DNA of 64,000 nucleotides, taken from assembly GCF_008035925.1 (NCBI RefSeq), contig NZ_CP036264.1, positions 209,774-273,773 of the forward strand. Reading direction: 5' to 3'. Under the pieces are notes generated by a model. That model saw only the letters and a list, made by a program, of their open reading frames with translations. It had not been told where the DNA came from and did not search any database. Positions within the stretch are counted from its first letter, which is position 1; each line of letters starts with the position of its first letter. Positions 46,290 through 54,429 of the stretch are shown here, in pieces. The stretch comes from Stieleria maiorica (GTDB lineage Bacteria; Planctomycetota; Planctomycetia; Pirellulales; Pirellulaceae). The position numbers were made by a program, and so were the translations under genes.

Positions 46290-47673
46290 TGTCCAATCCG
46301 CGTTGTTCGCTCTCGGCGGGGACTCGCAGCCCGATAACGACGTCGATCAGTTTCAGCAGCACCAGGCTTCCGACGGCCGCAAACGCAAACGTGATCAGGA
46401 CCGCGACGATCTGGCCGATCAACAGCGCCGGATTGCCCGATTCCAGCAATCCGATCTTGGTCCCGTTGCCGGTCACGTCCCAGCAGGCTCGGCTGGCGAA
46501 TACCCCGGTCAAGACGGCGCCAAGCGTGCCGCCGACGCCGTGAACGCCGAACGCGTCCAACGCGTCGTCATACTTCAGCGTGTGCTTGAGTTTGCTGCAT
46601 GCCAAGTAGCACACGACTCCGGCGGCCAGGCCCATGATCAGGGCCGGCATCGGTTGAACAAATCCGGCGGCCGGGGTGATGCACACCAAACCGGCCACCG
46701 CACCACTGCTGGCGCCCAACACGGTCGGTTTGCCCAGCACGATCCATTCGGTCATCGCCCAGGCGACCGCGCCGGCGGCGGCCGAAAAGTGTGTCACGGC
46801 GAACGCGCTGCTGGTGATGCCGTCGCACAGCAATTCGCTGCCGGCGTTGAAACCGAACCAGCCGACCCACAACATCGCCGCGCCCAGGGCCGTGTAGGTC
46901 AGGTTGTGGGGTTGGAAGGGCTCGTTGGGGAATCCCATTCGCGGCCCGATCAAGATGGCCGCGACCAACGCCGAGACGCCGCTGGAAATGTGAACCACCG
47001 TGCCGCCGGCGAAATCGAGCGCACCTCCCATGATGCTGTCTTCGCCGTAGGACAACGGACCGCTGTCCCAGACCCAGTGACAAAGCGGACAATAGATCAA
47101 CGTGCCCCACAGGATCGAATAGATCACCATCGCGCTGAACTTCATGCGTTCGGCAAAGGCGCCGCAGATCAGCGCCGGGGTGATGATGAAGAACATGCCT
47201 TGAAACAGCATGTGCGTCAGCCGGGGAATACTTCCTTCCATCGGGGTGACCGGTTCACCGGCGATGTCGCTCCATTCCCGTTGCACGCCGTTCATGAACA
47301 GGTAGTCGCCGTTGCCGACCCAGCCGCCGCTGCCGCCGAAGGCCAACGAGTATCCGTACGTCGCCCAGATCATCGTCATCAGTCCCATCAAGAAGATGCA
47401 CTGCATCATCACGCTGAGCACGTTTTTGCGGCGCACCAGGCCGCCGTAAAACATCGCCAATCCGGGCGCGGTCATGAACAGGACCAGGGCACAGCAGACC
47501 AGCATCCAGGCGTTGTGGGCGGCCAGTGCGCCGCCGTCGATTTGCCCATCGGTCAGGCCCGCCGGCGACGCGGCGGCGTCCGTCGCCTCTTGAGCCAGTG
47601 CGGCACCCGACGGCGCCAGCGCAAACAGCGACGCGAGCATCGCGATCGCCAAACCAAGTCTCCACCTATTCAC
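46252..47673 (-). CDS. amt: Ammonium transporter
   Basis: A 473-aa Amt-family channel starting at GTG (VNRWRLGLAIAM), chosen because GAGGTGAT lies 5-6 nt upstream. A signal peptide (to ALAQE) precedes 11 transmembrane helices. Family marks: AWMLVCCALVLFMTAPGLAMFYGGLVRRKNVLS, the pore histidines in GGTVVHISSG and DAFGVHGVGGTLGAVLTG, and TYGYSLAFGG. It takes up ammonium across the inner membrane. No glnK/PII gene is adjacent in this window, unlike many amt operons. Its 3' end overlaps the MFS gene end by 38 nt. The 340 nt upstream should carry its promoter. Confidence 0.96.
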   Translation of the reverse strand: MNRWRLGLAIAMLASLFALAPSGAALAQEATDAAASPAGLTDGQIDGGALAAHNAWMLVCCALVLFMTAPGLAMFYGGLVRRKNVLSVMMQCIFLMGLMTMIWATYGYSLAFGGSGGWVGNGDYLFMNGVQREWSDIAGEPVTPMEGSIPRLTHMLFQGMFFIITPALICGAFAERMKFSAMVIYSILWGTLIYCPLCHWVWDSGPLSYGEDSIMGGALDFAGGTVVHISSGVSALVAAILIGPRMGFPNEPFQPHNLTYTALGAAMLWVGWFGFNAGSELLCDGITSSAFAVTHFSAAAGAVAWAMTEWIVLGKPTVLGASSGAVAGLVCITPAAGFVQPMPALIMGLAAGVVCYLACSKLKHTLKYDDALDAFGVHGVGGTLGAVLTGVFASRACWDVTGNGTKIGLLESGNPALLIGQIVAVLITFAFAAVGSLVLLKLIDVVIGLRVPAESEQRGLDITDHGEEGYMFA

Positions 47674-48013
47674 AGCTATCACCTCGTTTCGAAAAGGACT
47701 TGTCAGGTGACTGAAACGCAGGGGCAGCAGTCGTCGTCGGAGTGAACTGATCGGCCGCCTTTCTCGATTCGTATGAAAACCGTTGTCATCCATCGACGAG
47801 GGGGCTTTCGTGAAGCGAGAACCGAAACTTCAATCCGCGAGCGAACGGGGGGAATTTGCTTGGCTCCGTGACAGTCGCGCAGCGGATAGAATACGTCGAA
47901 CTGGCCGGTGCCGCTATCGCGGTCTGGGGCTGGAAAGATTGCCGCCAGCGGAAATCAACCGAGGGATGGCAGAAAGATTCGGTGCAGATTAAGGACCTGC
48001 CCGTCAAAAAAGA

Positions 48014-48043
48014 AAACGCAGGTGGGAATGAACACCTGCGTTT
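48014..48043 (-). terminator. Perfect 11-bp hairpin with T-tract on the minus strand
   Basis: Stem AAACGCAGGTG / CACCTGCGTTT with an 8-nt loop. Read on the minus strand it is followed by TTTTCTTTTTT, the pattern of a strong intrinsic terminator. On the plus strand there is no T-tract. No obvious large gene lies upstream on the minus strand, so it points to a short transcript starting around 48.06-48.2 kb, or it protects amt from read-through. Confidence 0.75.
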
Positions 48044-48056
48044 CCAAAAATAACTG

Positions 48057-48191
48057 TTAGACTGGCCAGCAATCGCAGGCCAAATGCGCCAAGTTGCGTG
48101 CACCGCGGCACGAATCCGTGCAGCCATTGCGGTGATAATTCGCTCGCAACACTGGAGCGGGGATGATATTCGTCGCATTGAGGATCCGCAA
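48057..48191 (-). CDS. Candidate 44-residue Cys-containing micro-protein
   Basis: A short frame from TTG (MRILNATNIIPAPVLRANYH...) ending ...LACDCWPV and a TAA that is 13 nt before the minus-strand terminator. It has four cysteines in two pairs (GCTDSC and ACDC). The start is uncertain (TTG at 48191, or an internal GTG/TTG) and it lies only 11 nt from the divergent start of the 666-aa gene. The main support is the adjoining terminator, which implies that something short is transcribed here. It may instead be a small RNA. The rest of the 47674-48202 gap shows no other feature beyond the expected amt promoter. Confidence 0.35.
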   Translation of the reverse strand: MRILNATNIIPAPVLRANYHRNGCTDSCRGARNLAHLACDCWPV

Positions 48192-48202
48192 GCCCTGTTT
48201 TT

Positions 48203-50203
48203 ATGAACCTAGAAAGTGAACCCCAATTCCACCCGCCCGCACTCCTTCGGTTGGGGGAATCGATCGCCGTCTTGCCGGTGATCCATGGCAGCGGTCAGTT
48301 CGCAGTGATGGTCCGCCGCTGGATGTTGGAACAGGACTTTGATTGCGTCGCCGTTCCGCTTCCCGAGTCGTTTCGCGAATGCACCGAGGCGGCGATCCTG
48401 GATCTGCCACGACCGTCGATCGTGATTCAGAAACCCGGTGCCGGGTTCACTCGCCCCGATTTCGCATCCGGCTTTGCTCCCTACGACGCCGGAACGGAAG
48501 AACACGGCGAGGGCGATGATGCCGATGCGGATCCCGCCAGCTACGTTCCGATCGATCCCTGTCAGCCGGTGATCATGGCGATCCGCGCGGCGATGGGCGA
48601 ACACATCCCGCGGGCCTACGTGGATTTGGAAACGGATCCGTTCCTGCCGTTTTCCTCGGTCATGCCCGATCCCTATGCCGTTCGCCACGTCACCGCCGAG
48701 CGGTTCGCCGCGGCGGTGCTGCCCAGTTTGCCACGGCCGCCTGACCGACAGACGCGGTCGCGGATCGTGCACATGGCTTACCGTCTGGCGGAGCTTGAAA
48801 AACGCTATGACCGAATCCTGTTCGTGACCAGCGTGTTGAATTGGCCATGGATTCGCGAAGCTTATACGGAATCATTTTCGTCCCAGGCGGCCAGCAAGAG
48901 CGAATCGTCCAAGCCCTTCGATTTCCCCGAACATGATCCCGTCCGCGAACCCGAGCGTTACGCGATCGATCCGCGGACGCTGATGTTTCTGTTCGGCGAA
49001 TTGCCCTACATCACCGGACTGTACGAACGCGCCCGCCGTGAACTGGAGGAGGACGAAGATCTGCAAATCGATGGCGTGAAAGAACTGTTGATCGCGGCGC
49101 GGACCAGCTACCGCGGCGAATTGAAACAGTTCGCCCGGCGGATCACTCCGTTGCACCTGTCAAAGTGCCTGCAGTACATCCGCAATCTTTCTTTGATGTC
49201 GCGGCGGATGACACCCGATCTGATCACGATCGTCACGGCCGCACAGCAGATCATGGGCGACCAGTACGCGCTGCATGTGGCCCAACTGGCCAACCAGTAC
49301 TCCTATGCCAATCGACCCGAAGACGCATCGACCATCCCGACCGATTTGGAGGAGGTCAAACTGGGGATCGATCAAGCCCGTCTGCCCGACGGCGAATTGA
49401 TTTCGATGGTCAACCGTTTGCCCGGTCCCCCGATCTGTTGGCGCACCCTCCAGCTGAAACGCAAACCGTCGTCGCCGGAAAAGAGCCGTTGGAAGTACCA
49501 GTGGAATCCGTACACGCAGTGCAGTTATCCGCCCGAAGACGAACGGATCGAGAACTTTCGGACGCGCGTCTTTGATCGGGCCAAAGCGATCGTCGGCAAT
49601 GATCTGGCACGCACCGAAAAATTCACCACCAGTGTTAAGGACGGGATCGACATCCGCGACACGCTGCGGCATTGGTACGACCGCCAGATCTACGTGAAAG
49701 TCATCCCGCCCAGCCGCGGGACCTTGGATGCCTGTGTGATGCTGTTTGATTCACCCTCGGATCCACGCGATTACCCGTGGCGGACGACGTGGTTTGCCGA
49801 ACACAAAGAGGAATCAACGCTGGCGTTTTATGCCACCAGTTTCGCCGACGAAATGGTCGGCCCCGGCATCGGGCTCAGCCGCTATGGCGGGGCGATGTTC
49901 TTGTATCCGCCGGTGATGATCCCCGACATTTGGGGCGACCCGCGGATCGATTTCACCGAAACGCTCGAGGAACGGTTGATCGCCGCGGCGTGTCTGCACG
50001 CCGGCGGTCGCCAGGTCGCGTTGTTGAGCGCGTTGCCGCCCGGCGGCGGCTGGCGCAAACTGGCCCGCCACTACAAAAAAACGCTCGTGCACGTCCCGCT
50101 CAGCTCGTTCAGCGACGAACAGGTCCAACAGTTGCGGATGGTTCATGTGCTCAACGGTCGCGAAGTCCGCTCGTATGCCGAAGAGTTTATCCGCAGGGTC
50201 TAG
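48203..50203 (+). CDS. Large soluble protein of unknown function
   Basis: A 666-aa protein starting MNLESEPQFHPPALLRLGESIAVLPVIHGSGQF. It has no signal peptide and no transmembrane helix. Recognisable traits are a conserved-looking opening (LPVIHGSGQFAVMVRRWM) and PIDPCQPVIMAIRAA. There are long helical and mixed segments with many aromatic and charged residues, and an ending rich in glycines (MVGPGIGLSRYGGAMFLYPPVMIPDIWGDPR, LSALPPGGGWRKLARHYKKTLVHVPLSSF). I do not recognise the family. G+C content and codon use match the neighbours. It stands alone, with a hairpin repeat after its stop. Confidence 0.8.
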   Translation: MNLESEPQFHPPALLRLGESIAVLPVIHGSGQFAVMVRRWMLEQDFDCVAVPLPESFRECTEAAILDLPRPSIVIQKPGAGFTRPDFASGFAPYDAGTEEHGEGDDADADPASYVPIDPCQPVIMAIRAAMGEHIPRAYVDLETDPFLPFSSVMPDPYAVRHVTAERFAAAVLPSLPRPPDRQTRSRIVHMAYRLAELEKRYDRILFVTSVLNWPWIREAYTESFSSQAASKSESSKPFDFPEHDPVREPERYAIDPRTLMFLFGELPYITGLYERARRELEEDEDLQIDGVKELLIAARTSYRGELKQFARRITPLHLSKCLQYIRNLSLMSRRMTPDLITIVTAAQQIMGDQYALHVAQLANQYSYANRPEDASTIPTDLEEVKLGIDQARLPDGELISMVNRLPGPPICWRTLQLKRKPSSPEKSRWKYQWNPYTQCSYPPEDERIENFRTRVFDRAKAIVGNDLARTEKFTTSVKDGIDIRDTLRHWYDRQIYVKVIPPSRGTLDACVMLFDSPSDPRDYPWRTTWFAEHKEESTLAFYATSFADEMVGPGIGLSRYGGAMFLYPPVMIPDIWGDPRIDFTETLEERLIAAACLHAGGRQVALLSALPPGGGWRKLARHYKKTLVHVPLSSFSDEQVQQLRMVHVLNGREVRSYAEEFIRRV

Positions 50204-50251
50204 CTGGACAGCGCCGCTTTGCACAAGAAACATCGTGAATCGCCAGTCCAG

Positions 50252-50314
50252 CGTAGCTACCTTCGCCAGAAGGTGGATCCCCGGGGTTTCCACGCTCTGG
50301 CGAGCGTCGCTACG
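50252..50314. repeat. Large hairpin between convergent genes
   Basis: The 19-nt arms CGTAGCTACCTTCGCCAGA and TCTGGCGAGCGTCGCTACG are near-complementary and separated by 25 nt. There is no T-tract. It lies between the 666-aa gene and the small membrane protein gene, where it could slow transcription from both sides. The inner CCTTCG...AAGGTGGATCCC phrase recurs at 62.28 kb, so it is likely a dispersed repeat. Confidence 0.55.
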
Positions 50315-50329
50315 TCGCGGTCCAGCGAT

Positions 50330-50668
50330 TTAGCGCCGCACTTGGTCGTCCAACAGGCTGCGGCAGGCGGTCATCGCGGCCCGCCAGTTGCCCTGTTGGG
50401 CGTCGTCCACGATATCCTTTAACGCATCTTGCTGCGATTGCGGCGGATTCATCTCTTGCAACCGGCCCGCGATCTGGTTCAACCCGTCTGTGTCACGCTG
50501 GTTGCAAACGCGGTACAGGGCGACCGTCAGGTCATAACCGTCGCCATCGAGCGCGACCGGCGACCGGCTGAAATACCAGATCGACACGGCGCAGGCGATC
50601 ACCGCCAGAACCACGCCAAGGTTGCGGCCGCCCGACGACGGCTTGTTTTTCTCTCGATTTGATTTCAT
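50330..50668 (-). CDS. Small membrane-anchored protein coupled to DUF1559 pseudopilin
   Basis: A 112-aa protein starting MKSNREKNKPSSGGRN, with one transmembrane helix (NLGVVLAVIACAVSIWYF, residues about 17-34). A polar helical domain follows (YDLTVALYRVCNQRDTDGLNQIAGRLQEM...). The ATG overlaps the TGA of the pseudopilin gene by one base (TGATG), so translation is coupled. Small partners after DUF1559 genes are usual in Planctomycetes but mostly unstudied. It may help anchor or assemble the pseudopilin; that is inference. Confidence 0.75.
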   Translation of the reverse strand: MKSNREKNKPSSGGRNLGVVLAVIACAVSIWYFSRSPVALDGDGYDLTVALYRVCNQRDTDGLNQIAGRLQEMNPPQSQQDALKDIVDDAQQGNWRAAMTACRSLLDDQVRR

Positions 50669-51795
50669 CACAGTCGATCCCAGTCGATGACTTCGTTTTC
50701 ACGCATGCTCGATAGCTCGGCCCAGATCAATAGATCGATGAAGTTCGTGATGAACTGGACCGATCCGTCGCCCATCACCACATAGCCGCCCCCGGGGTGC
50801 TGCGAATACATTTGCCCGACGTGATAGGTGGGGAAATTGATCGGGTGAATGATCGGGTTGCCGGTGATATCCAGCTCGCCGCCGGAGGGGCCGGCGTGAA
50901 CCAGCGTGAGCGTTGCGGCCGCGTCGGGGCCGTTTTCCGGAGACGAGAATTGGGGGTGCGTGAACGCGCCGGGGACCACGCCGACCCACGTTTTTTCACT
51001 CAACGCCGAACTGTGCTCGCCGAAAAAGATCGTGCTGCTCAGCCCGTCCAATACGTCTCGGAATTTTGTCTTGGAGTTGCGAAAGAACGGTCCGTCGGCA
51101 ACCTGCCCGGCATCGCCGTTGATCGCAACGATCTTCGTTTGGCCGGTGTAGATGTTCGTGAACACTTCGCCGGTCGCCGCCGATCCGCACTCGCCCCAGC
51201 AGCTCTCCTGACCGTGGCTGGCAACGTAATGGCTGCGGCCGAGTGTGATTTCACGCCCGTGCACCATCAGCGGATCGCCGGACTCGTTGAGAACGACAAA
51301 CGGTTCGTCGCCGCCGGTCGTGCTCGGGCACAGGAACATCGGAATCGTCGACGAAATCGCGTCGGCATTGTCGGGTGACCAGACCGGTTGCTCCATCCGC
51401 AGACTCTCAAATACCGAATTGCCTTCGGCAAACGGCAGCAATGCCGACCCCCATCCCCAACCCGGTCCGGCGTCCCAGGTCAACGGATCCATGTGGACCA
51501 CCGTCGGCGCGGAGCCGTTGGTCGTGGGGTGTGAAACATAGCCGGGCGGAAACTGGCGAAACGCCGAATGGTAATTCTGGGTCGCCAGTCCGACTTGCCG
51601 CAAGTTGTTGCTGCAGGACATCCGCCGCGCCGCCTCGCGAGACGCTTGCACGGCCGGCAGCAGCAGCGACACCATCACGCCGATGATCGAGATCGCGACC
51701 AGCAGTTCGATCAAGGTGAATCCGCGGGGGTGGTTGGAGCGGCATCCGGCGGGCGACTCGGGACCGCGGCGGTCCTCAGTGGGCGGGGTATTCAA
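50668..51795 (-). CDS. DUF1559 (SBP_bac_10) type IV pilin-like protein
   Basis: A 375-aa protein. The N-terminus has a prepilin peptidase site, RGFTLIELLVAISIIGVMVSLLLPAVQASREAARRMSC, with cleavage before Phe after Gly25 and a conserved Glu5. The C-terminal part carries the family ending YHVGQMYSQHPGGGYVVMGDGSVQFITNFID (the H-x-DG motif). The TTG start is supported by GGGAG 7 nt upstream. It is processed and exported as a pseudopilin; DUF1559 proteins are massively expanded in Planctomycetes and their role is unclear. A palindromic site lies 31-48 nt upstream of the start, and mntR is divergent. Confidence 0.93.
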   Translation of the reverse strand: MNTPPTEDRRGPESPAGCRSNHPRGFTLIELLVAISIIGVMVSLLLPAVQASREAARRMSCSNNLRQVGLATQNYHSAFRQFPPGYVSHPTTNGSAPTVVHMDPLTWDAGPGWGWGSALLPFAEGNSVFESLRMEQPVWSPDNADAISSTIPMFLCPSTTGGDEPFVVLNESGDPLMVHGREITLGRSHYVASHGQESCWGECGSAATGEVFTNIYTGQTKIVAINGDAGQVADGPFFRNSKTKFRDVLDGLSSTIFFGEHSSALSEKTWVGVVPGAFTHPQFSSPENGPDAAATLTLVHAGPSGGELDITGNPIIHPINFPTYHVGQMYSQHPGGGYVVMGDGSVQFITNFIDLLIWAELSSMRENEVIDWDRL

Positions 51796-51826
51796 TTCTG
51801 ACTCCCAGTTGTGGGTGATGAAATGG

Positions 51827-51844
51827 ACTTAGCCTCGGCTAAGT
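51827..51844. promoter_or_regulatory. Perfect 18-bp dyad ACTTAGCCTCGGCTAAGT (candidate metalloregulator operator)
   Basis: A perfect inverted repeat with half-site ACTTAGCC, 32 nt upstream of the TTG of the DUF1559 gene and in the gap shared with mntR. TTAGCC/GGCTAA half-sites resemble operators of DtxR/MntR-type regulators. Binding by the adjacent MntR is inferred, not shown. Confidence 0.6.
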
Positions 51845-51942
51845 TTTGGGGTCGGCTGATATTCAGATGTTGTACGAGGGGGGCCGGCATCGCGCCGGAC
51901 AGTCCGCGTTTCCTGAACGAATCTCCGCCCTTTCCGACCTTA

Positions 51943-51960
51943 AGTTAGCCGGGACTAAGT
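51943..51960. promoter_or_regulatory. Second 18-bp dyad AGTTAGCCGGGACTAAGT (candidate operator)
   Basis: Same length and half-site pattern as the dyad at 51827, with two mismatched pairs, placed midway in the DUF1559/mntR gap. A possible promoter for mntR follows directly (TTGGTC at 51966, TGTAAT at 51990, 18-nt spacer). If so, the site would overlap or abut the -35 region, fitting autorepression. The rest of the 310-nt gap shows nothing else. Confidence 0.5.
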
Positions 51961-52105
51961 TTGGGTTGGTCGTCAAAATAAAGTTTCTTTGTAATCGACG
52001 CAAGGGCCGCGGTAAGAATTCCGATCGCTGGGGGTATCCTATTGCGCACGCAATTCAAGTCAGGGGACGATCCCCAACCCTCATTTCCACGGGACGGTCG
52101 CGAAA

Positions 52106-52513
52106 TTGCCCAGTAAGATTCATCAACGAACTCGGTCGGATCACGCCAGCGAAGTCGCAGAGGACTACGTGGAGGCGATCGCCGATGCGATCGACCAGCA
52201 CGGCGTCTGCCGCGCGGTCGATTTGGTCAAGCACTTTGCGGTGACGCACGCGACGGTCAACAACACGATCAAGCGTCTGGAGCGAGACGGTTTGGTGACC
52301 ACGGCGCCCTATCAACCGGTGGAATTAACGTCGGCGGGCAGTCGGTTGGCGTCGCAATCACGTCGCCGTCACGAGGTCGTCGAAGCGTTTCTCAAAAAGT
52401 TGGGCGTCAGCGACCAGACGGCCGCCATCGACAGCGAAGGCATCGAGCATCACGTCAGCAAGGAGACGCTCGGCGCGATGAAGCGAGTGCTGGAGCAGGG
52501 TTGGCCGGAATAG
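52106..52513 (+). CDS. mntR: MntR/DtxR-family metal-dependent transcriptional regulator
   Basis: A 135-aa protein (TTG start). A winged helix-turn-helix (ADAIDQHGVCRAVDLVKHFAVTHATVNNTIKRLERDGLV) is followed by a short dimerisation helix region. Metal ligands of MntR are visible: Asp and Glu in AEDYVEAI, His in RRRHEVVEAFL, and Glu/Glu-His in SEGIEHHVS. There is no C-terminal SH3 domain, which fits MntR and not DtxR/IdeR. It should repress target genes when loaded with manganese or iron. No transporter gene lies nearby; the divergent DUF1559 gene shares its dyad-bearing promoter region. Confidence 0.9.
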   Translation: MPSKIHQRTRSDHASEVAEDYVEAIADAIDQHGVCRAVDLVKHFAVTHATVNNTIKRLERDGLVTTAPYQPVELTSAGSRLASQSRRRHEVVEAFLKKLGVSDQTAAIDSEGIEHHVSKETLGAMKRVLEQGWPE

Positions 52514-52561
52514 TCCTCCGGCCAAACTATCCTTGATAGATTCAATTGAAGAAGGAAGCCC

Positions 52562-53554
52562 ATGACATTCAGAGCCCTTGTCGTCGAAAAAACAGGCCCG
52601 TCGGAAGTCTCCGCCGCAGTACAAGCGCTGTCCGAGGACCAATTGCCCGACGGTAACGTGACCGTCGCGGTCCAGTACAGCACCGTCAACTACAAGGATG
52701 GGCTGTGCATGCGGGCCGACGGAGGATTGGTTCGCACCTATCCCCATGTGCCGGGGATCGACTTTGCCGGGACGGTCGAATCGTCCAGCGACCCGCGCTA
52801 CAAGCCCGGTGATCAGGTCGTGCTGACCGGTTGGCGCGTCGGTGAAACGCATTGGGGCGGCTACGCTGAAAAAGCACGCGTCAATGCGGATTGGTTGGTG
52901 CCACTGCCCGAGGGACTGACCACACGCCAGGCGATGGCGATCGGGACCGCCGGCTTTGCCGCGATGCTGGCCGTGTTGGCACTGGAAGACCATGGTCTCA
53001 AACCCGACCAGGGCGAAGTACTTGTCACCGGAGCGGCCGGGGGCGTCGGTTCGATCGCGACGGCGGTCCTCAGTCAGCTCGGATACGACGTCGCTGCGGT
53101 GACGGGGCGACCGGGGGCGGCGGACTACTTGAAGTCGCTCGGCGCGACGCGAATCGTCGCGCGGCAAGAGATCGATACCGTTTCCAAAAAGCCGTTGGAA
53201 TCCGAAACCTGGGCGGGATGTGTCGATGCCGTCGGCGGCGAAATGTTGGCACGGGTGCTCGGGCAACTCAAACGCGGCGGGTCGGTCGCGGCGGTCGGCC
53301 TTGCCGGTGGCGCAAAGGTCCCCGCCAATGTGATTCCGTTCCTGTTGCGAGGAGTCAACTTGCTGGGGATCGACAGCGTGATGCAACCGTACGAGCGACG
53401 CGTGACCGCCTGGAAACGACTCGCCACCGATCTGCCGCTGGAGAAACTTAACGCGATGATTCAGCAGGCCAATCTGGCCGTCGTGCCCTCGTTGGGAGCA
53501 CAAATTCTGGCCGGGCAAGTCAAAGGCCGCATCGTGGTCGATGTGAATGCGTGA
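52562..53554 (+). CDS. acuI: Acryloyl-CoA reductase-like quinone oxidoreductase (YhdH/AcuI family)
   Basis: A 330-aa medium-chain dehydrogenase/reductase without structural or catalytic zinc. YhdH/AcuI marks: MTFRALVVEK, VAVQYSTVNYKDGLCM, VPGIDFAGTVESS, GDQVVLTGWRVGETHWGGYAEKARV and MAIGTAGFAAMLAV. The NADPH loop is LVTGAAGGVGS, then AVTGRPGAADYLKSLGA and GKVP-like ANVIPFLLRGVNLLGIDSV. AcuI reduces toxic acryloyl-CoA to propionyl-CoA with NADPH. The gene starts 48 nt after mntR on the same strand, so co-transcription is possible. A 72-75 nt palindromic repeat begins right after its stop. Confidence 0.9.
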   Translation: MTFRALVVEKTGPSEVSAAVQALSEDQLPDGNVTVAVQYSTVNYKDGLCMRADGGLVRTYPHVPGIDFAGTVESSSDPRYKPGDQVVLTGWRVGETHWGGYAEKARVNADWLVPLPEGLTTRQAMAIGTAGFAAMLAVLALEDHGLKPDQGEVLVTGAAGGVGSIATAVLSQLGYDVAAVTGRPGAADYLKSLGATRIVARQEIDTVSKKPLESETWAGCVDAVGGEMLARVLGQLKRGGSVAAVGLAGGAKVPANVIPFLLRGVNLLGIDSVMQPYERRVTAWKRLATDLPLEKLNAMIQQANLAVVPSLGAQILAGQVKGRIVVDVNA

Positions 53555-53555
53555 C

Positions 53556-53633
53556 GGGTGTGTACGATGGCCCTTCCGGGCGGTCGTCCAGACGACTCCC
53601 AAGTGACGACCGGGAAAGGACGTCGTTCCACCC
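53556..53633. repeat. Long palindromic intergenic element, copy 1
   Basis: It begins GTACGATGGCCCTTCCGGGC and ends GGAAAGGACGTCGTTCCACC, with a CGACGAC-type inner part. The two ends are imperfect inverted repeats. The element matches the reverse complement of 60651-60725 over most of its length, so it is a mobile or dispersed family and not only a terminator of acuI. Confidence 0.65.
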
Positions 53634-53676
53634 AGTCATTCAACCAGGCTGTCGTCCAAAAAACTCGCCGATCGCA

Positions 53677-54429
53677 TCACGGCAACCAGTACCGTTCTTT
53701 TCCGTAGTAGTCATACAGGTGTTCTTCGTAGCCGCGATTGATCGGCGTCAAAGGATCGTACTCGGGCGAGTTTTTGATCTGATCGCGGGTCAAGTCGACA
53801 TGCACCTTGGTCTCGGTCCATGACACCGCGTCGACCCATTCTGGGGCGATCAGCACCTTGCGCGAGGGCAACCAGTTTTTGGTGTCGACCACGACGTAAC
53901 GGATCGCCCAGGTCGCATCGTCGACGATCAAGTCTTCGACGTGGCCGAGGTCACCGTCGGTTGCTTCGATCGAGTAGTTCAGGATTTCCTTCGCGCTCCG
54001 CAGCGGCGGCAAGTCCTCTTCGATCGTTTGTTGTTCGGCAGCGGGCACGTGCGCCGACAGCGGCATGCTCATCGCCGTCCCGGTCGTCAGGGAAACGCCT
54101 GCCGGCCCCCAATACGCCGGTACGTCGTAGTGTTTGAATAATTCCATTTCCATCTGCCGCGACACCGGTTTTTGCGAGTCGACGTGGGGGCTTTCTTTGA
54201 CTTGCTGCTGCGAAAGGTCGATGGCGATCGCGCGCTGCTGCCAATCACACCGCCCCAAAATGCTCGGCGGCAATAATACGCGACGATCGGGCAGCCATTT
54301 TCCAGTGTCGACGACGATGTGCCTGGACAGCCAATCATCGGTGTCGATCAAAAGGTCCTGGATCGTGCCGACGTCATCGTCGATACCGGCGAGTTTTGTT
54401 CCGCGAATTGAATCGAATGCGATCAACAT
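53677..54429 (-). CDS. Protein with two PRC-barrel domains
   Basis: A 250-aa soluble protein starting MLIAFDSIRGTKLAGIDDDVG, with an AGGAGA ribosome-binding site that fixes this ATG. There are two homologous PRC-barrel units: residues about 1-80 (VGTIQDLLIDTDDWLSRHIVVDTGKWLPDRRVLLPP) and about 145-230 (LGHVEDLIVDDATWAIRYVVVDTKNWLPSRKVLIAP). The tail ends YDYYGKERYWLP. Such tandem PRC proteins often respond to stress. The BON protein gene downstream is in a neighbourhood often seen with them. The biochemical role is unknown. Confidence 0.9.
   Translation of the reverse strand: MLIAFDSIRGTKLAGIDDDVGTIQDLLIDTDDWLSRHIVVDTGKWLPDRRVLLPPSILGRCDWQQRAIAIDLSQQQVKESPHVDSQKPVSRQMEMELFKHYDVPAYWGPAGVSLTTGTAMSMPLSAHVPAAEQQTIEEDLPPLRSAKEILNYSIEATDGDLGHVEDLIVDDATWAIRYVVVDTKNWLPSRKVLIAPEWVDAVSWTETKVHVDLTRDQIKNSPEYDPLTPINRGYEEHLYDYYGKERYWLP

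Noticed and set aside
46165..47745. Long open frame on the plus strand opposite amt
   Set aside because: It lies antisense to a clear ammonium transporter, is rich in His/Gln/Arg/Asp with no domain, and is the usual high-G+C shadow.
52358..53602. Minus-strand frame opposite acuI and mntR
   Set aside because: Antisense shadow; the plus-strand genes have clear motifs.
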